In this document: in pieces, positions 37,282 to 45,265 of the stretch
Layout of the letters: every line of letters begins with the position of its first letter
Position numbering within the stretch: the first letter of the stretch is position 1
From: Streptomyces drozdowiczii
GTDB taxonomy: Bacteria > Actinomycetota > Actinomycetes > Streptomycetales > Streptomycetaceae
Reading direction: 5' to 3'
DNA length: 64,000 bases
NCBI RefSeq assembly: GCF_026167665.1
Contig: NZ_CP098740.1
Location: 868,001-932,000, forward strand
The notes under the pieces: model-generated
Told to the model about the DNA's origin: nothing
The model's database searches: none
What the model saw: only the letters and a program-made list of their open reading frames with translations
Position numbers and translations under genes: made by a program

Positions 37282-38215
37282 GTGCTCTTCTTCCGTCAAC
37301 GACGCAGCGGCGAGGACAGCCACCGCAGAACCCCACCGCCCCGGCGGTACCGCACGGCGGCGCTCGCCGCCGCGGCGCTCGCCCTGACCCTCCTTCAGGC
37401 CACCACCGGCAGCGCGTCCGCCGGCCAGGCGGCCCCCGCCCGAAGGCGGCCGCCGACGTGGTCCGGGTGGCCGAATTCCTCGCCGAGTGCCCGTACACCC
37501 ACCGGGCACCCGACGACCCGATCGTCTTCCCGGGCCTGCCCGGCGCCTCGCACATGCACAGCTTCTTCGGCAACGACTCCACGAACGGCCACTCCGACCT
37601 GGCCTCGCTGGAGAAGGCCAGGAGCACCTGCTCCCCCGACATCGACCTCTCGTCGTACTGGGTGCCGACCCTGTACGACGGGAACAAGGAGGTGGAGCCC
37701 ACCGGCACCACGTTCTACTACCTGGGCGAGGGCGTCCGGGACGACGTCATCCGGCAGATCAAGCCCTTCCCCGGGGCCTGCGGATCGTCGCGGGCAACGC
37801 CAAGGCGACCGGGCCGAACGACAACACGATCTCGCGCTGGTCGTGTCTGCACCACGGCGAGGTCAACCCCTCGCACGACTTCGTCAACTGCCCGTCCGGC
37901 GCGATGCTGGAGTCGTACCTCGACTTCCCGCAGTGCTGGAACGGCAAGGACCTCGACTCGCCCGACCACAAGAGCCACATGTCGTACCCGGTCAACGGCG
38001 GGTGCCCGGCCACCCACCCGGTGCCGGTGCCCAAGCTCCGCCAGGTGCTGCGGTACCCGGTCAACGGTGACCCGTCCAGGTTCCGGCTGGCGTCCGGTCC
38101 CGGCTACACGATGCACGGCGACTTCTTCAACGTGTGGCCCGAGGCCGAACTGGCGCAGCGCGTACGCGACTGCATCAACGCCATCATCAAGTGCGGGGCC
38201 GACGGAACCCCCTGA
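37282..38215 (+). pseudogene. Secreted DUF1996 protein, broken by two frameshifts
   Basis: GTG 37282 (AGGAG 4 bases upstream) starts a signal peptide ([19 protein letters not shown], ending near GSASA). The mature DUF1996 domain then runs in two other frames: [20 protein letters not shown] to KPFPG, and LRIVAGNAKATGPNDNTIS to the end. Adding one C at about 37433-37441 and one G in the run 37773-37776 restores one protein of about 311 residues, with [16 protein letters not shown] and GYTMHGDFFN. DUF1996 proteins are secreted, found in actinobacteria and fungi, and of unknown function. Domain quality is high throughout, so base-calling error is as likely as mutation. Control is by the operators and promoter upstream. 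Confidence 0.85.
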
Positions 38216-38288
38216 CGCACACCCCGTCCCCACCCGCCCGTCCGGGGCCCCGCGCCCCGGACGGGCCTTCCCCCCGAGGGAGCCCGCG

Positions 38289-38861
38289 ATGAAGGCGGTC
38301 CGCCGCGCGGCGACGCTCGCCCTGCTTCTCCTCCTGGCCGGCTGCGGCACCCCGGCGGCCGAGCCGGTGAGCACTCCCCCGCCCACGCCGTCCGCCACCG
38401 GCGCCCCGGCCGACCCCACGGACGCCGCCTGGGCTCAGCTCATGACGCCCATGAACGAGTCCGCCGTCGCTCTCCTGTCGCTCGCCGCCGACCGGGCCGA
38501 CGACGCCGCCGTACGGCGCTGGGCGGCCGGGCTGCGCGCCTCGCAGAACGGTGAACTGGCCCGGCTGCGCCCACTGCTGGCCCGGATGGGGCTCCCGGAC
38601 ACCAATGTGCACGAGGGCCACCACATGCCGGGCATGGTGACGGCCGACGACCTCGCACGGGCCCGCACGCTGGAGGGCGCGGCCTTCGACCGGTTCCTGG
38701 TGGACCGGATCGGCGGGCATCTGCGCCAGACCGCCCAGGTGTCGCGCTCCGAGACCGGGGCGGGCACCCGGCCGGACGCCAAGCGGCTCGCGGCCGCCCT
38801 GGTCGCCGCCCGCAGGACCGAGATCGCCCGGCTGCCCGCCCTGCCCGGAGCTCCCGGCTGA
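38289..38861 (+). CDS. DUF305 lipoprotein
   Basis: 190-residue lipoprotein with signal LALLLLLAGCG (lipobox Cys near residue 19), a Pro/Thr-rich linker and a four-helix DUF305 ferritin-like domain (MTPMNESAVALLSLAADRA, HEGHHMPGMVTADDL). His and Met clusters in HEGHHMPGM could bind a metal such as copper. GAGGGAGC lies upstream of the ATG. It follows the DUF1996 gene by 73 bases and is probably co-transcribed. Its function is unknown; DUF305 genes often accompany copper-handling proteins. Confidence 0.88.
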   Translation: MKAVRRAATLALLLLLAGCGTPAAEPVSTPPPTPSATGAPADPTDAAWAQLMTPMNESAVALLSLAADRADDAAVRRWAAGLRASQNGELARLRPLLARMGLPDTNVHEGHHMPGMVTADDLARARTLEGAAFDRFLVDRIGGHLRQTAQVSRSETGAGTRPDAKRLAAALVAARRTEIARLPALPGAPG

Positions 38862-38898
38862 CGGCCGGGTCAACGTAATCCCAAGGCCCCCAGGGCTG

Positions 38899-38929
38899 TT
38901 GCCCCGCCGGTCGTACCACCCGGTATAAA
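38899..38929 (+). promoter_or_regulatory. Probable promoter of the LacI-family gene, leaderless arrangement
   Basis: TTGCCC (38899-38904) and GGTATAAAG (-10 TATAAA at 38924-38929). The ATG is 6 bases after the -10 and there is no Shine-Dalgarno sequence. No GAGAGCGCTCTC copy overlaps this promoter. Confidence 0.55.
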
Positions 38930-38935
38930 GACTGC

Positions 38936-39988
38936 ATGCCTGCCGACGCGCCGCCGCCCGCCCGTCCCGTGACCTTGGAGGACGTAGCCGGAGTGGCCGG
39001 GGTGTCACGGGCGACGGTGTCCCGGGTGATCAACGGGGCGACCACGGTGGACCCGGCGCTGCGGCGGACGGTGGAGGCGGCGGTGGACGCCACCGGTTAC
39101 GTCCCCAACCGCGCGGCCCGGTCGCTGGTGACCCGGCGGACCGACTCGATCGCCCTGGTCGTCTCGGAGCGGGAGCGGCGCACCGTGCCCGAGCCGTTCG
39201 TCGGCCGGATGTTCTCCGACCCGTACTTCGGCCGGGTGGTCGCCGGGCTCCTGGAGGTGCTGCGCCCGGCGGGCATCCAGCTGGTCCTGATGCTGGCCGA
39301 CGACCAGGAGTCCCGCGACCAGCTCCTCTCGTACCTGCGCCACGGGCATGTCGACGGGGTGGTCCTCATCTCGTCGCACGCGGACGACCCGCTGCCCGGG
39401 CTGCTGCACGGGACCCGGCTGCCCGCCGTACTCGCCGGGCAGCCGCGCAGGCCGACCCCGCTCACCTATGTGGAGGCGGACCAGCGGGCCGGGGCGCGGC
39501 TGGCCGCCGACCATCTCGCCGCGCTGGGCCGCCGCCGCATCGGCACGGTGTCGGGCCCGCAGGACATGCCGGCCGGTCAGGCGCGGCTCTCCGGGTTCCT
39601 GGACGCGGCCGCGGCGCACGGCATCCGGGACGTGGTGACCGCCGAGGGCGACTTCACCCATGCCGGGGGCGCGGCGGCGATGCGGCGGCTGCTGGCGGAG
39701 CGGCCGGACCTGGACGCGGTGTTCATCGCGTCGGACCTGATGGCGCTCGGGGCCGTTCCGGTGCTGCTGCGGGCCGGGAAGGAGGTCCCGGACGACGTCG
39801 CGCTCGTCGGCTTCGACGACAGCAGCGCGGCGCTGGCCTGTGATCCGCCGCTGACGACGGTCCGGCAGCCGGTGGAGGAGATGTCGGCGGAGATGGCCCG
39901 GCTGCTGCTCAAGCAGATCGGCAAGCCGGTGGAACCGCCGCCTTCGGTGATCTTCCACCCGACGCTCGTACGCCGGCAGTCGGCCTGA
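38936..39988 (+). CDS. LacI-family transcriptional regulator
   Basis: 350-residue repressor: helix-turn-helix TLEDVAGVAGVSRATVSRVI at residues 12-31, hinge helix NRAARSLVTRRTDS, and a ribose-binding-protein-like sensor domain with conserved C-terminal VGFDDSSAALACDPPLTTVRQP. It is the only LacI-type gene in the window and is the best candidate to bind the three palindromes 1.7-1.9 kb upstream. Effector (a sugar or oligosaccharide) unknown. Its TGA abuts the stop of the convergent gene directly, forming TGATCA. Confidence 0.94.
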   Translation: MPADAPPPARPVTLEDVAGVAGVSRATVSRVINGATTVDPALRRTVEAAVDATGYVPNRAARSLVTRRTDSIALVVSERERRTVPEPFVGRMFSDPYFGRVVAGLLEVLRPAGIQLVLMLADDQESRDQLLSYLRHGHVDGVVLISSHADDPLPGLLHGTRLPAVLAGQPRRPTPLTYVEADQRAGARLAADHLAALGRRRIGTVSGPQDMPAGQARLSGFLDAAAAHGIRDVVTAEGDFTHAGGAAAMRRLLAERPDLDAVFIASDLMALGAVPVLLRAGKEVPDDVALVGFDDSSAALACDPPLTTVRQPVEEMSAEMARLLLKQIGKPVEPPPSVIFHPTLVRRQSA

Positions 39989-42079
39989 TCAACGGCGTCC
40001 GGGCGCTTCGTCGGACAGCACCGGCACCTGGGGTCCGGACGCCTCCTGGAGCCAGTGCCTGAGGACCCGGTGCACGGCCTCGGCCCCGACGAGTTCGTCC
40101 GGGCGCTCCCCGTCCTCGCCGTTGACGGCGTCCAGCGGGTCGGTCAGGGTGCGCGGCCACAGCAGGAACGGCCGGGACTGGTCGCCGCCCAGGCCCCCGT
40201 GCGAGCCGATCTGCTCCTCGAAGGCGTGCACGGTGCCGGTCGCGGGGTCGTACATGGAGTTGACCATCACGTCGGCGACGTGCGGGAAGGTGTCCGTCCG
40301 CCGGATCGCCTCCGCCGCGCCGGGACCGTACACGGCCAGCGGCCCCTGTCCGTCGGCCAGCTCCGCCACGGGCACCCGTACGCCGTCGCGGGCCAGCACC
40401 ACCGAGCCGTGGCGCTCGCTGCGGACGAGCAGGAAGCCGATGCCCGGGTGGTTGGCGAGCGTGGAGAGCAGCGCGGGGTGGCGGCGCTCCAGCTGCTCCT
40501 GGGAGGCGCGGCCCTCGATGTCCGGGAAGGAGATCAGCCCGAGGTTGCCGGAGGCGAGGACTATCGGGTCGGAGGCTTTCGCGACGTGCTCCTCCTGGCC
40601 CCCGGCGACCGGCCGGTGCAGGGCGATCCGGACCGCGTCGCGCGCCTCGGAGGCGCTGCGGGTGCGCTGCGCGCGCCGGGGCACGGGCAGTCCGCTGCCG
40701 GCCCGCACGAGGTCCTTGAGGGTCAGCCCGTACACCCCGGCGAAGGTGTCCCCCGGGCTCTGGCCGTGGTCGGACAGGAGCACGATCCGGTAGGTGCGGG
40801 GGGCCTGCTGAGCGACCTCGGTGATCAGGGCGAGCGCCCGGTCGAGGCGGGCGAGCACCTTCTCCGCGTCGCGGCTGCGCGGTCCGGAGTGGTGCGCCAC
40901 CTCGTCGTACGCGACGAGGTCGGCGTAGACGGCGGTCCGGCCGGCGAACATGTCGCCGATGACGGCGGCGACCACCACATCGCGTTCCACGACGGTCGCG
41001 AAGGCGCGGATGAAGGGGTAGAGGCCGCCGCGCTTGATGCGGGGCTTCTCCTTGCGGAGGCGGGAGCGGGTGGACTGGGCGATCTCCCGGCAGACCTCCG
41101 CGACGAAGGAGCCGGCGGTGCGGACGGCGTTGGCCGGGTCGGAGAAGTAGGCGAAGTACCCGGCCCGGGAGCGGCGGCCCTTGCCGAGTCTGGCGGCCAT
41201 CGAGAGGACGAGCGCGAGCTGGGCGGCGCCGCCGCTGAAGAGGTTGCCCCGGCTGGCGCCGTCGAGGGTGAGCAGTCCGCCGTCCCGGGTGCGGGCGATG
41301 GCCCGGCGCTGGAGTTCCAGGGCGCTCGCGGGCTTGCTGGAGACCATGACGAGGCCGGTCTCCTTCTCGTACCAGCGGAAGGCGGGCACGTCGTGGTTGC
41401 TGCCGTGCAGGATGCCGAGCTGGCTGGCGCCGGTCTGGCTGGACCAGTCGGTGCGCCAGGGCATGAGCCGGTGTCCTCCGGACTCCGCCAGCCAGTGGGC
41501 GACGGTCGGCATGACTCCCCCGGCGGCCGCCGCGACGAGGGCGTCGTGGCCGACCCCGTCGAGCTGGATGAAGACGGTGCCCGGCGGGCCGCCGCGCGCG
41601 TCGCCCGTGCCGGTGCGCCGGCGGCGCCGGTCGGCCAGGCGGGAGAGGCGGCGGCGGTAGGCGTTGTCGTCGCGCACGGCGAGGGCGGTGGAGGTCGCGG
41701 AGGCGACGGCGGACATCACGGCCGCGACGGCGACGGCGGTCTCCGGGGCCACGGTGCCCCGGCCGTCCGGGATGAGCCGCAGCGCGATCAGCAGCAGCGA
41801 GCCGTTGAGGAAGAAGACGAGCGCGCCGAGGACGAGGGCCGGGACGATGAGCAGGGCGCGTACCAGGACGGGCCAGACGAGCGCGGAGAGCAGTCCGAAG
41901 GCGCCCGCGCCCCAGGCCGCGGCGAAGGCGGTCCTGGTGATGCTGTCGCCGTCGGGGGACTGGAGCCGGAAGTCGGGCAGGATGCCCGCGAGCGCGAGCA
42001 TGGTGAGCGTCGAGACGGCCCAGACCGCGACCACCCGCATCAGCGCGGCGCCGGCCCGCCGCCATCGTCTGTCGCCCAC
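39989..42079 (-). CDS. Membrane holin-like/phosphodiesterase fusion protein
   Basis: 696-residue protein. The N-terminal ~130 residues hold four membrane segments of the mycobacterial phage-holin-like/DUF360 type (VVAVWAVSTLTMLALAGIL and following). The rest is an alkaline-phosphatase-fold phosphodiesterase: VFIQLDGVGHDALV near residue 170 carries the nucleophile/metal region, with ADLVAYDEVAHHSG and VLLSDHGQSPGDT later. It should hydrolyse a phosphodiester or phosphoglycolipid outside the membrane. The fusion is chromosomal and streptomycete-like, not part of a prophage. ATG 42079 gives a sensible membrane N-terminus. Confidence 0.86.
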   Translation of the reverse strand: MGDRRWRRAGAALMRVVAVWAVSTLTMLALAGILPDFRLQSPDGDSITRTAFAAAWGAGAFGLLSALVWPVLVRALLIVPALVLGALVFFLNGSLLLIALRLIPDGRGTVAPETAVAVAAVMSAVASATSTALAVRDDNAYRRRLSRLADRRRRRTGTGDARGGPPGTVFIQLDGVGHDALVAAAAGGVMPTVAHWLAESGGHRLMPWRTDWSSQTGASQLGILHGSNHDVPAFRWYEKETGLVMVSSKPASALELQRRAIARTRDGGLLTLDGASRGNLFSGGAAQLALVLSMAARLGKGRRSRAGYFAYFSDPANAVRTAGSFVAEVCREIAQSTRSRLRKEKPRIKRGGLYPFIRAFATVVERDVVVAAVIGDMFAGRTAVYADLVAYDEVAHHSGPRSRDAEKVLARLDRALALITEVAQQAPRTYRIVLLSDHGQSPGDTFAGVYGLTLKDLVRAGSGLPVPRRAQRTRSASEARDAVRIALHRPVAGGQEEHVAKASDPIVLASGNLGLISFPDIEGRASQEQLERRHPALLSTLANHPGIGFLLVRSERHGSVVLARDGVRVPVAELADGQGPLAVYGPGAAEAIRRTDTFPHVADVMVNSMYDPATGTVHAFEEQIGSHGGLGGDQSRPFLLWPRTLTDPLDAVNGEDGERPDELVGAEAVHRVLRHWLQEASGPQVPVLSDEAPGRR

Positions 42080-42163
42080 GCCGCCTTCACCTCATGTCCG
42101 GGGCCCTGCCGTTCCGGACCCCTTCCCAGCTTTTCACAGCGGGCCGGGCGGTCCCGCGGCCGG

Positions 42164-42568
42164 TCAGCAGCCGTCGTATCCGGCGGTCGGCATGGAGAGG
42201 CGGCGGTGCACTCCGGCCTTGCCGTCTGCGGTGTAGGACGGCTCGGCGAGCCCGGCGATCTCCAGGCGTACGCCGCGCCGCTCGCACTCCGCGGTGAACT
42301 CCGGCACCGAGGCCAGGGCGCGGGCGAGGACCCGGTCGCAAGGCGCGACGAACAGCTCGATCTCGCCGCTGTCGATGCCGTCCCAGAGGGCGGGGTGGTC
42401 GGGGCGCAGCGCGTAGAGGCGCAGCTGCCGGGTGACGACGTAGCCCTGGTCGGCGGCCCAGCGGGCGCACATGGCGTGCTGGCCCCGGGTGTCCACGAGG
42501 AACGGATCGCTGTCCAGTTCCTCCAGCGGCGTCAGGCTGGCGATGGCCGCCACGCGTACGTCCCCCAT
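42164..42568 (-). CDS. Small resolvase-fold-like protein, function unknown
   Basis: 134 residues, conserved as far as I recall across streptomycetes but without assigned function. The pattern TRGQHAMCARWAADQGYVVT, LWDGIDSGEIELFVAPCDRVLARAL and CERRGVRLEIAGL resembles the catalytic domain of serine recombinases (strand, helix, LxxAxxxRLxR-like turn). A clear catalytic Arg-x-Ser near the N-terminus is missing and there is no DNA-binding domain. It may be a domesticated, inactive resolvase fold. GGGGAG lies 11 bases before ATG 42568. Confidence 0.72.
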   Translation of the reverse strand: MGDVRVAAIASLTPLEELDSDPFLVDTRGQHAMCARWAADQGYVVTRQLRLYALRPDHPALWDGIDSGEIELFVAPCDRVLARALASVPEFTAECERRGVRLEIAGLAEPSYTADGKAGVHRRLSMPTAGYDGC

Positions 42569-42793
42569 GGCCGTCTTTCTCCCCGTGCTCGTCCTTCCCC
42601 GACCCTATGCGCCCGTGCGCGAGGGCCGAGGGAGCGTTCCGGGGCGGCGAGGGGGCGCACGGGGGCACGGGCCCGGACCGGTGATCCACGGGTGCTCCGG
42701 GGTGCGCCGACCGCCCGGGCGTGACTGGCCGTAGGCTCGTCGGGGCAGGTGTGGTGGGGTCCGAAGGGTCCGGCGAGCAGGAGGAGGCGGCGC

Positions 42794-43576
42794 GTGCCGG
42801 TGGAGATCACTTGGTGGGGGCATGCCACATGCACGATCGAGGACTCCGGGGTCCGTTTCCTCACCGATCCGTTGTTCGTACGGCGCTTCGCGCATCTGCG
42901 GCGGCGCCGGGGCGAGCTGCCCGGTCCGGACGCGGCCGTGGCCGATGCGGTCCTCATCTCGCATCTGCACTCCGACCACCTGCACCTGCCGTCGCTGGCG
43001 CGCGTCGCGCCGGGGGCGCGGGTGCTGGTGCCGCGCGGTTCGGTGCGGTCGGTGCCGGGGCTGCGGCTGCTGCGCCGGGCGCGCGGACTGCGGATCACCG
43101 AGGTGGTCGCGGGTGACGAGGTGCGCGTGGGCGGGGTCCGGGTCCGGGCGGTACCGGCGCTGCACGACGGCCGGCGGCTGCCGCTGGGCCCGCACCGCTC
43201 CCCCGCGCTGGGTTACGTGGTCGAGGGCGCGGCGCGTACGTACTTCGCCGGGGACACCGGCCTCTTCGACGACATGGCGCGGGCGGTCGGCCCGGTGGAC
43301 GTGGCGCTGCTGCCGGTCGGCGGCTGGGGGCCCCATCTGGGCCACGGGCACCTGGACGCGGGGCGGGCGGCCCAGGCGCTGACCCGGCTGCGGCCGCGCG
43401 CGGCGGTGCCGGTGCACTACGGCACGTACTGGCCGATCGGGATGGACGGGGTCCGGCCGCACGAGTTCCACGCGCCGGGCGAGGAGTTCGTGCGGAAGGC
43501 GGCGATGGTGGCTCCGGAGGTCGTGGTGCACCGGCTGGCGCACGGCGAGCGAGTGCGGCCGGAGGGCTGCGCGTGA
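42794..43576 (+). CDS. Metallo-beta-lactamase-fold hydrolase
   Basis: 260-residue MBL-fold enzyme (UlaG/NAPE-PLD-like group). Metal ligands appear as SHLHSDHLHL, then FAGDTG and the C-terminal VPVHYGTYWP. GTG 42794 was chosen because AGGAGG (42782-42787) lies 6 bases upstream; the frame is open further. Its stop overlaps the DedA start (GTGA), so the two are translationally coupled and may act on the same membrane lipid. The 225 bases upstream hold no gene; TAGGCT at 42733-42738 is a possible -10. Confidence 0.9.
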   Translation: MPVEITWWGHATCTIEDSGVRFLTDPLFVRRFAHLRRRRGELPGPDAAVADAVLISHLHSDHLHLPSLARVAPGARVLVPRGSVRSVPGLRLLRRARGLRITEVVAGDEVRVGGVRVRAVPALHDGRRLPLGPHRSPALGYVVEGAARTYFAGDTGLFDDMARAVGPVDVALLPVGGWGPHLGHGHLDAGRAAQALTRLRPRAAVPVHYGTYWPIGMDGVRPHEFHAPGEEFVRKAAMVAPEVVVHRLAHGERVRPEGCA

Positions 43577-44199
43577 TCGAGTTCCTGCGCCAGACGGCGC
43601 AGCTGCCCGCCGAGTCGACGCAGCAGGCGGTCGGTTATCCGTCGTTGTTCCTGCTGGTGGCGCTGGGAGCGCTGGTGCCGGTGGTGCCGACGGGCGCGCT
43701 GGTGAGTTCGGCGGCCGTGGTGGCGTTCCACCAGTCGTCGCCGTTCTCGCTGCTCGTGGTGTTCGCGGTGGCGTCGGCGGCGGCGTTCCTCGGGGACATA
43801 TCCCTGTACTGGCTGGGGCAGCGGGGGGTGCGGTCGAAGAACGGCTCGCGGTGGCTGCGGACGATCCGGGACCGGGCGGCGCCGGAACGCCTGGAGCAGG
43901 CGCAGCGGAAGCTGGACGAGCACGGGGCGACGGTCCTGGTGCTGTCCCGGCTGGTGCCGGCCGGGCGGATCCCGGTGATGCTGGCGTGCCTGCTGGGCCG
44001 GATGGGGCTGCGGCAGTTCGCCCGGGGCGATGTGCCGGCCTGTCTGGCGTGGGCGGCGACGTACCAGCTGATCGGCATCCTGGGCGGTTCGCTGTTCCCG
44101 GAGCCCTGGCAGGGGGTGGTCGCGGCGGTGGGCCTGACGCTGCTGATCAGCGGGGCGCCCGCGGTGTGGCGCCGGACGCGGGCGTGGTGGGCGCGCTGA
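43573..44199 (+). CDS. DedA/VTT-family membrane protein
   Basis: 208-residue SNARE-associated/DedA family protein with about five hydrophobic segments and the conserved SRLVPAGRIPVMLACLLGRMG block. Family members recycle or flip phospholipids and undecaprenyl phosphate. GTG start overlaps the MBL gene stop by 4 bases. Its last 53 bases overlap the end of the convergent NAPE-PLD-like gene. Confidence 0.92.
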   Translation: MIEFLRQTAQLPAESTQQAVGYPSLFLLVALGALVPVVPTGALVSSAAVVAFHQSSPFSLLVVFAVASAAAFLGDISLYWLGQRGVRSKNGSRWLRTIRDRAAPERLEQAQRKLDEHGATVLVLSRLVPAGRIPVMLACLLGRMGLRQFARGDVPACLAWAATYQLIGILGGSLFPEPWQGVVAAVGLTLLISGAPAVWRRTRAWWAR

Positions 44200-45229
44200 C
44201 GCCGGGCCCCAGCAGGCGGGAGCCGCCGATGGGCAGGTCCCAGAGCCGGTCGCGCGGGTGTCCGGCGCGCTGCCAGGCGGTCCGCAGCCGGGTGAGCGGT
44301 TCGAGGACCGGTTCGGCGGAGAGCAGGAAGGTCGCCCAGTGCATGGGCGCCATGGCGTGGGCGCCGAGGTCTTCGTACGCCTGCACGGCCTCCTCCGGGT
44401 CCGTGTGGACGTCGCCGAGCCACCAGCGGGGCTCGTACGCGCCGATCGGCAGCAGGGCGAGGTCGATGCCCGGGTGGCGGCGGCCGATCTCGGCGAACCA
44501 GTGGCCGTATCCGGTGTCCCCGGCGAAGTAGATCCGGCCGCCGTCCCCCGGCCCCTTGGTGTCCTGGACGACCCAGCCGCCCCACAGCGAGCGGCAGGTG
44601 TCGGTGAGGGTGCGCCGGGACCAGTGGTGGGCGGGCACGAAGTCGAAGCGGACGCCGTCCAGCTGGGCGGACTCCCACCAGTCGAGTTCCGTGACGCGTG
44701 CGAAGCCCCGGCGGCGGCACCACTGGCCGAGTCCGGCGGGGACGAACAGCGGGGTGTGCCGGGGCAGCCGGCGCAGGGTGGGGGCGTCCAGGTGGTCGTA
44801 GTGGTTGTGGCTGATGACGACCGCGTCGACGGGCGGCAGGTCCTCCCAGCGGACCCCGACGGGCGTGATGCGCGCCGGGGTGCCGAGGATGCGGCGGGAC
44901 CAGACGGGGTCGGCGAGGACGGTGAGGCCGCCGGTGCGGATGATCCAGCTGGCGTGCCCGGCCCAGGTGACGCAGCTCGCTCCGGCCGGGAGGGGCGGCA
45001 GGGGCTCGGGGGCGTACGGCAGGCGGCGGATGTGGCGCAGGCCCTCCGCGTTGGGCCGGATGGCGTGCTCGCGGGCCAGCCGGGACATGCCCCGGACGCC
45101 GGGGAGCGGGGCGGTGAGCCGGTCCGCGAAGCTGCGGGGCCAGGTGCGCACCTCGCCGAGCGGGCGCGGGGTGACGACGTCGCCGCAGACCACAGGGGGT
45201 GCGACCGGGGTCTCGGTCTGGTCCGTCAT
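44147..45229 (-). CDS. NAPE-PLD-like metallo-beta-lactamase-fold hydrolase
   Basis: 360-residue MBL-fold protein closer to N-acyl-phosphatidylethanolamine phospholipase D than the other MBL protein here. Motifs: VTWAGHASWIIRTGG, ISHNHYDHLDAPT, FVPAHHWSRRTL, YFAGDTGYGHWFAEIG and APMHWATFLLS. It may cleave an N-acyl or phospho-lipid; substrate unproven. The C-terminal coding region overlaps the DedA gene on the opposite strand. Confidence 0.9.
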   Translation of the reverse strand: MTDQTETPVAPPVVCGDVVTPRPLGEVRTWPRSFADRLTAPLPGVRGMSRLAREHAIRPNAEGLRHIRRLPYAPEPLPPLPAGASCVTWAGHASWIIRTGGLTVLADPVWSRRILGTPARITPVGVRWEDLPPVDAVVISHNHYDHLDAPTLRRLPRHTPLFVPAGLGQWCRRRGFARVTELDWWESAQLDGVRFDFVPAHHWSRRTLTDTCRSLWGGWVVQDTKGPGDGGRIYFAGDTGYGHWFAEIGRRHPGIDLALLPIGAYEPRWWLGDVHTDPEEAVQAYEDLGAHAMAPMHWATFLLSAEPVLEPLTRLRTAWQRAGHPRDRLWDLPIGGSRLLGPGVSAPTTPASGATPRAPR

Positions 45230-45265
45230 CGGGGCTCCCGTCCAGGAGGGCGCCGGCGCGGTGGG

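Noticed and set aside
39989..42568. Prophage remnant suggested by the holin-like domain and the resolvase-like protein
   Set aside because: No integrase, capsid, portal, terminase or attachment repeats; both proteins look like conserved chromosomal genes.
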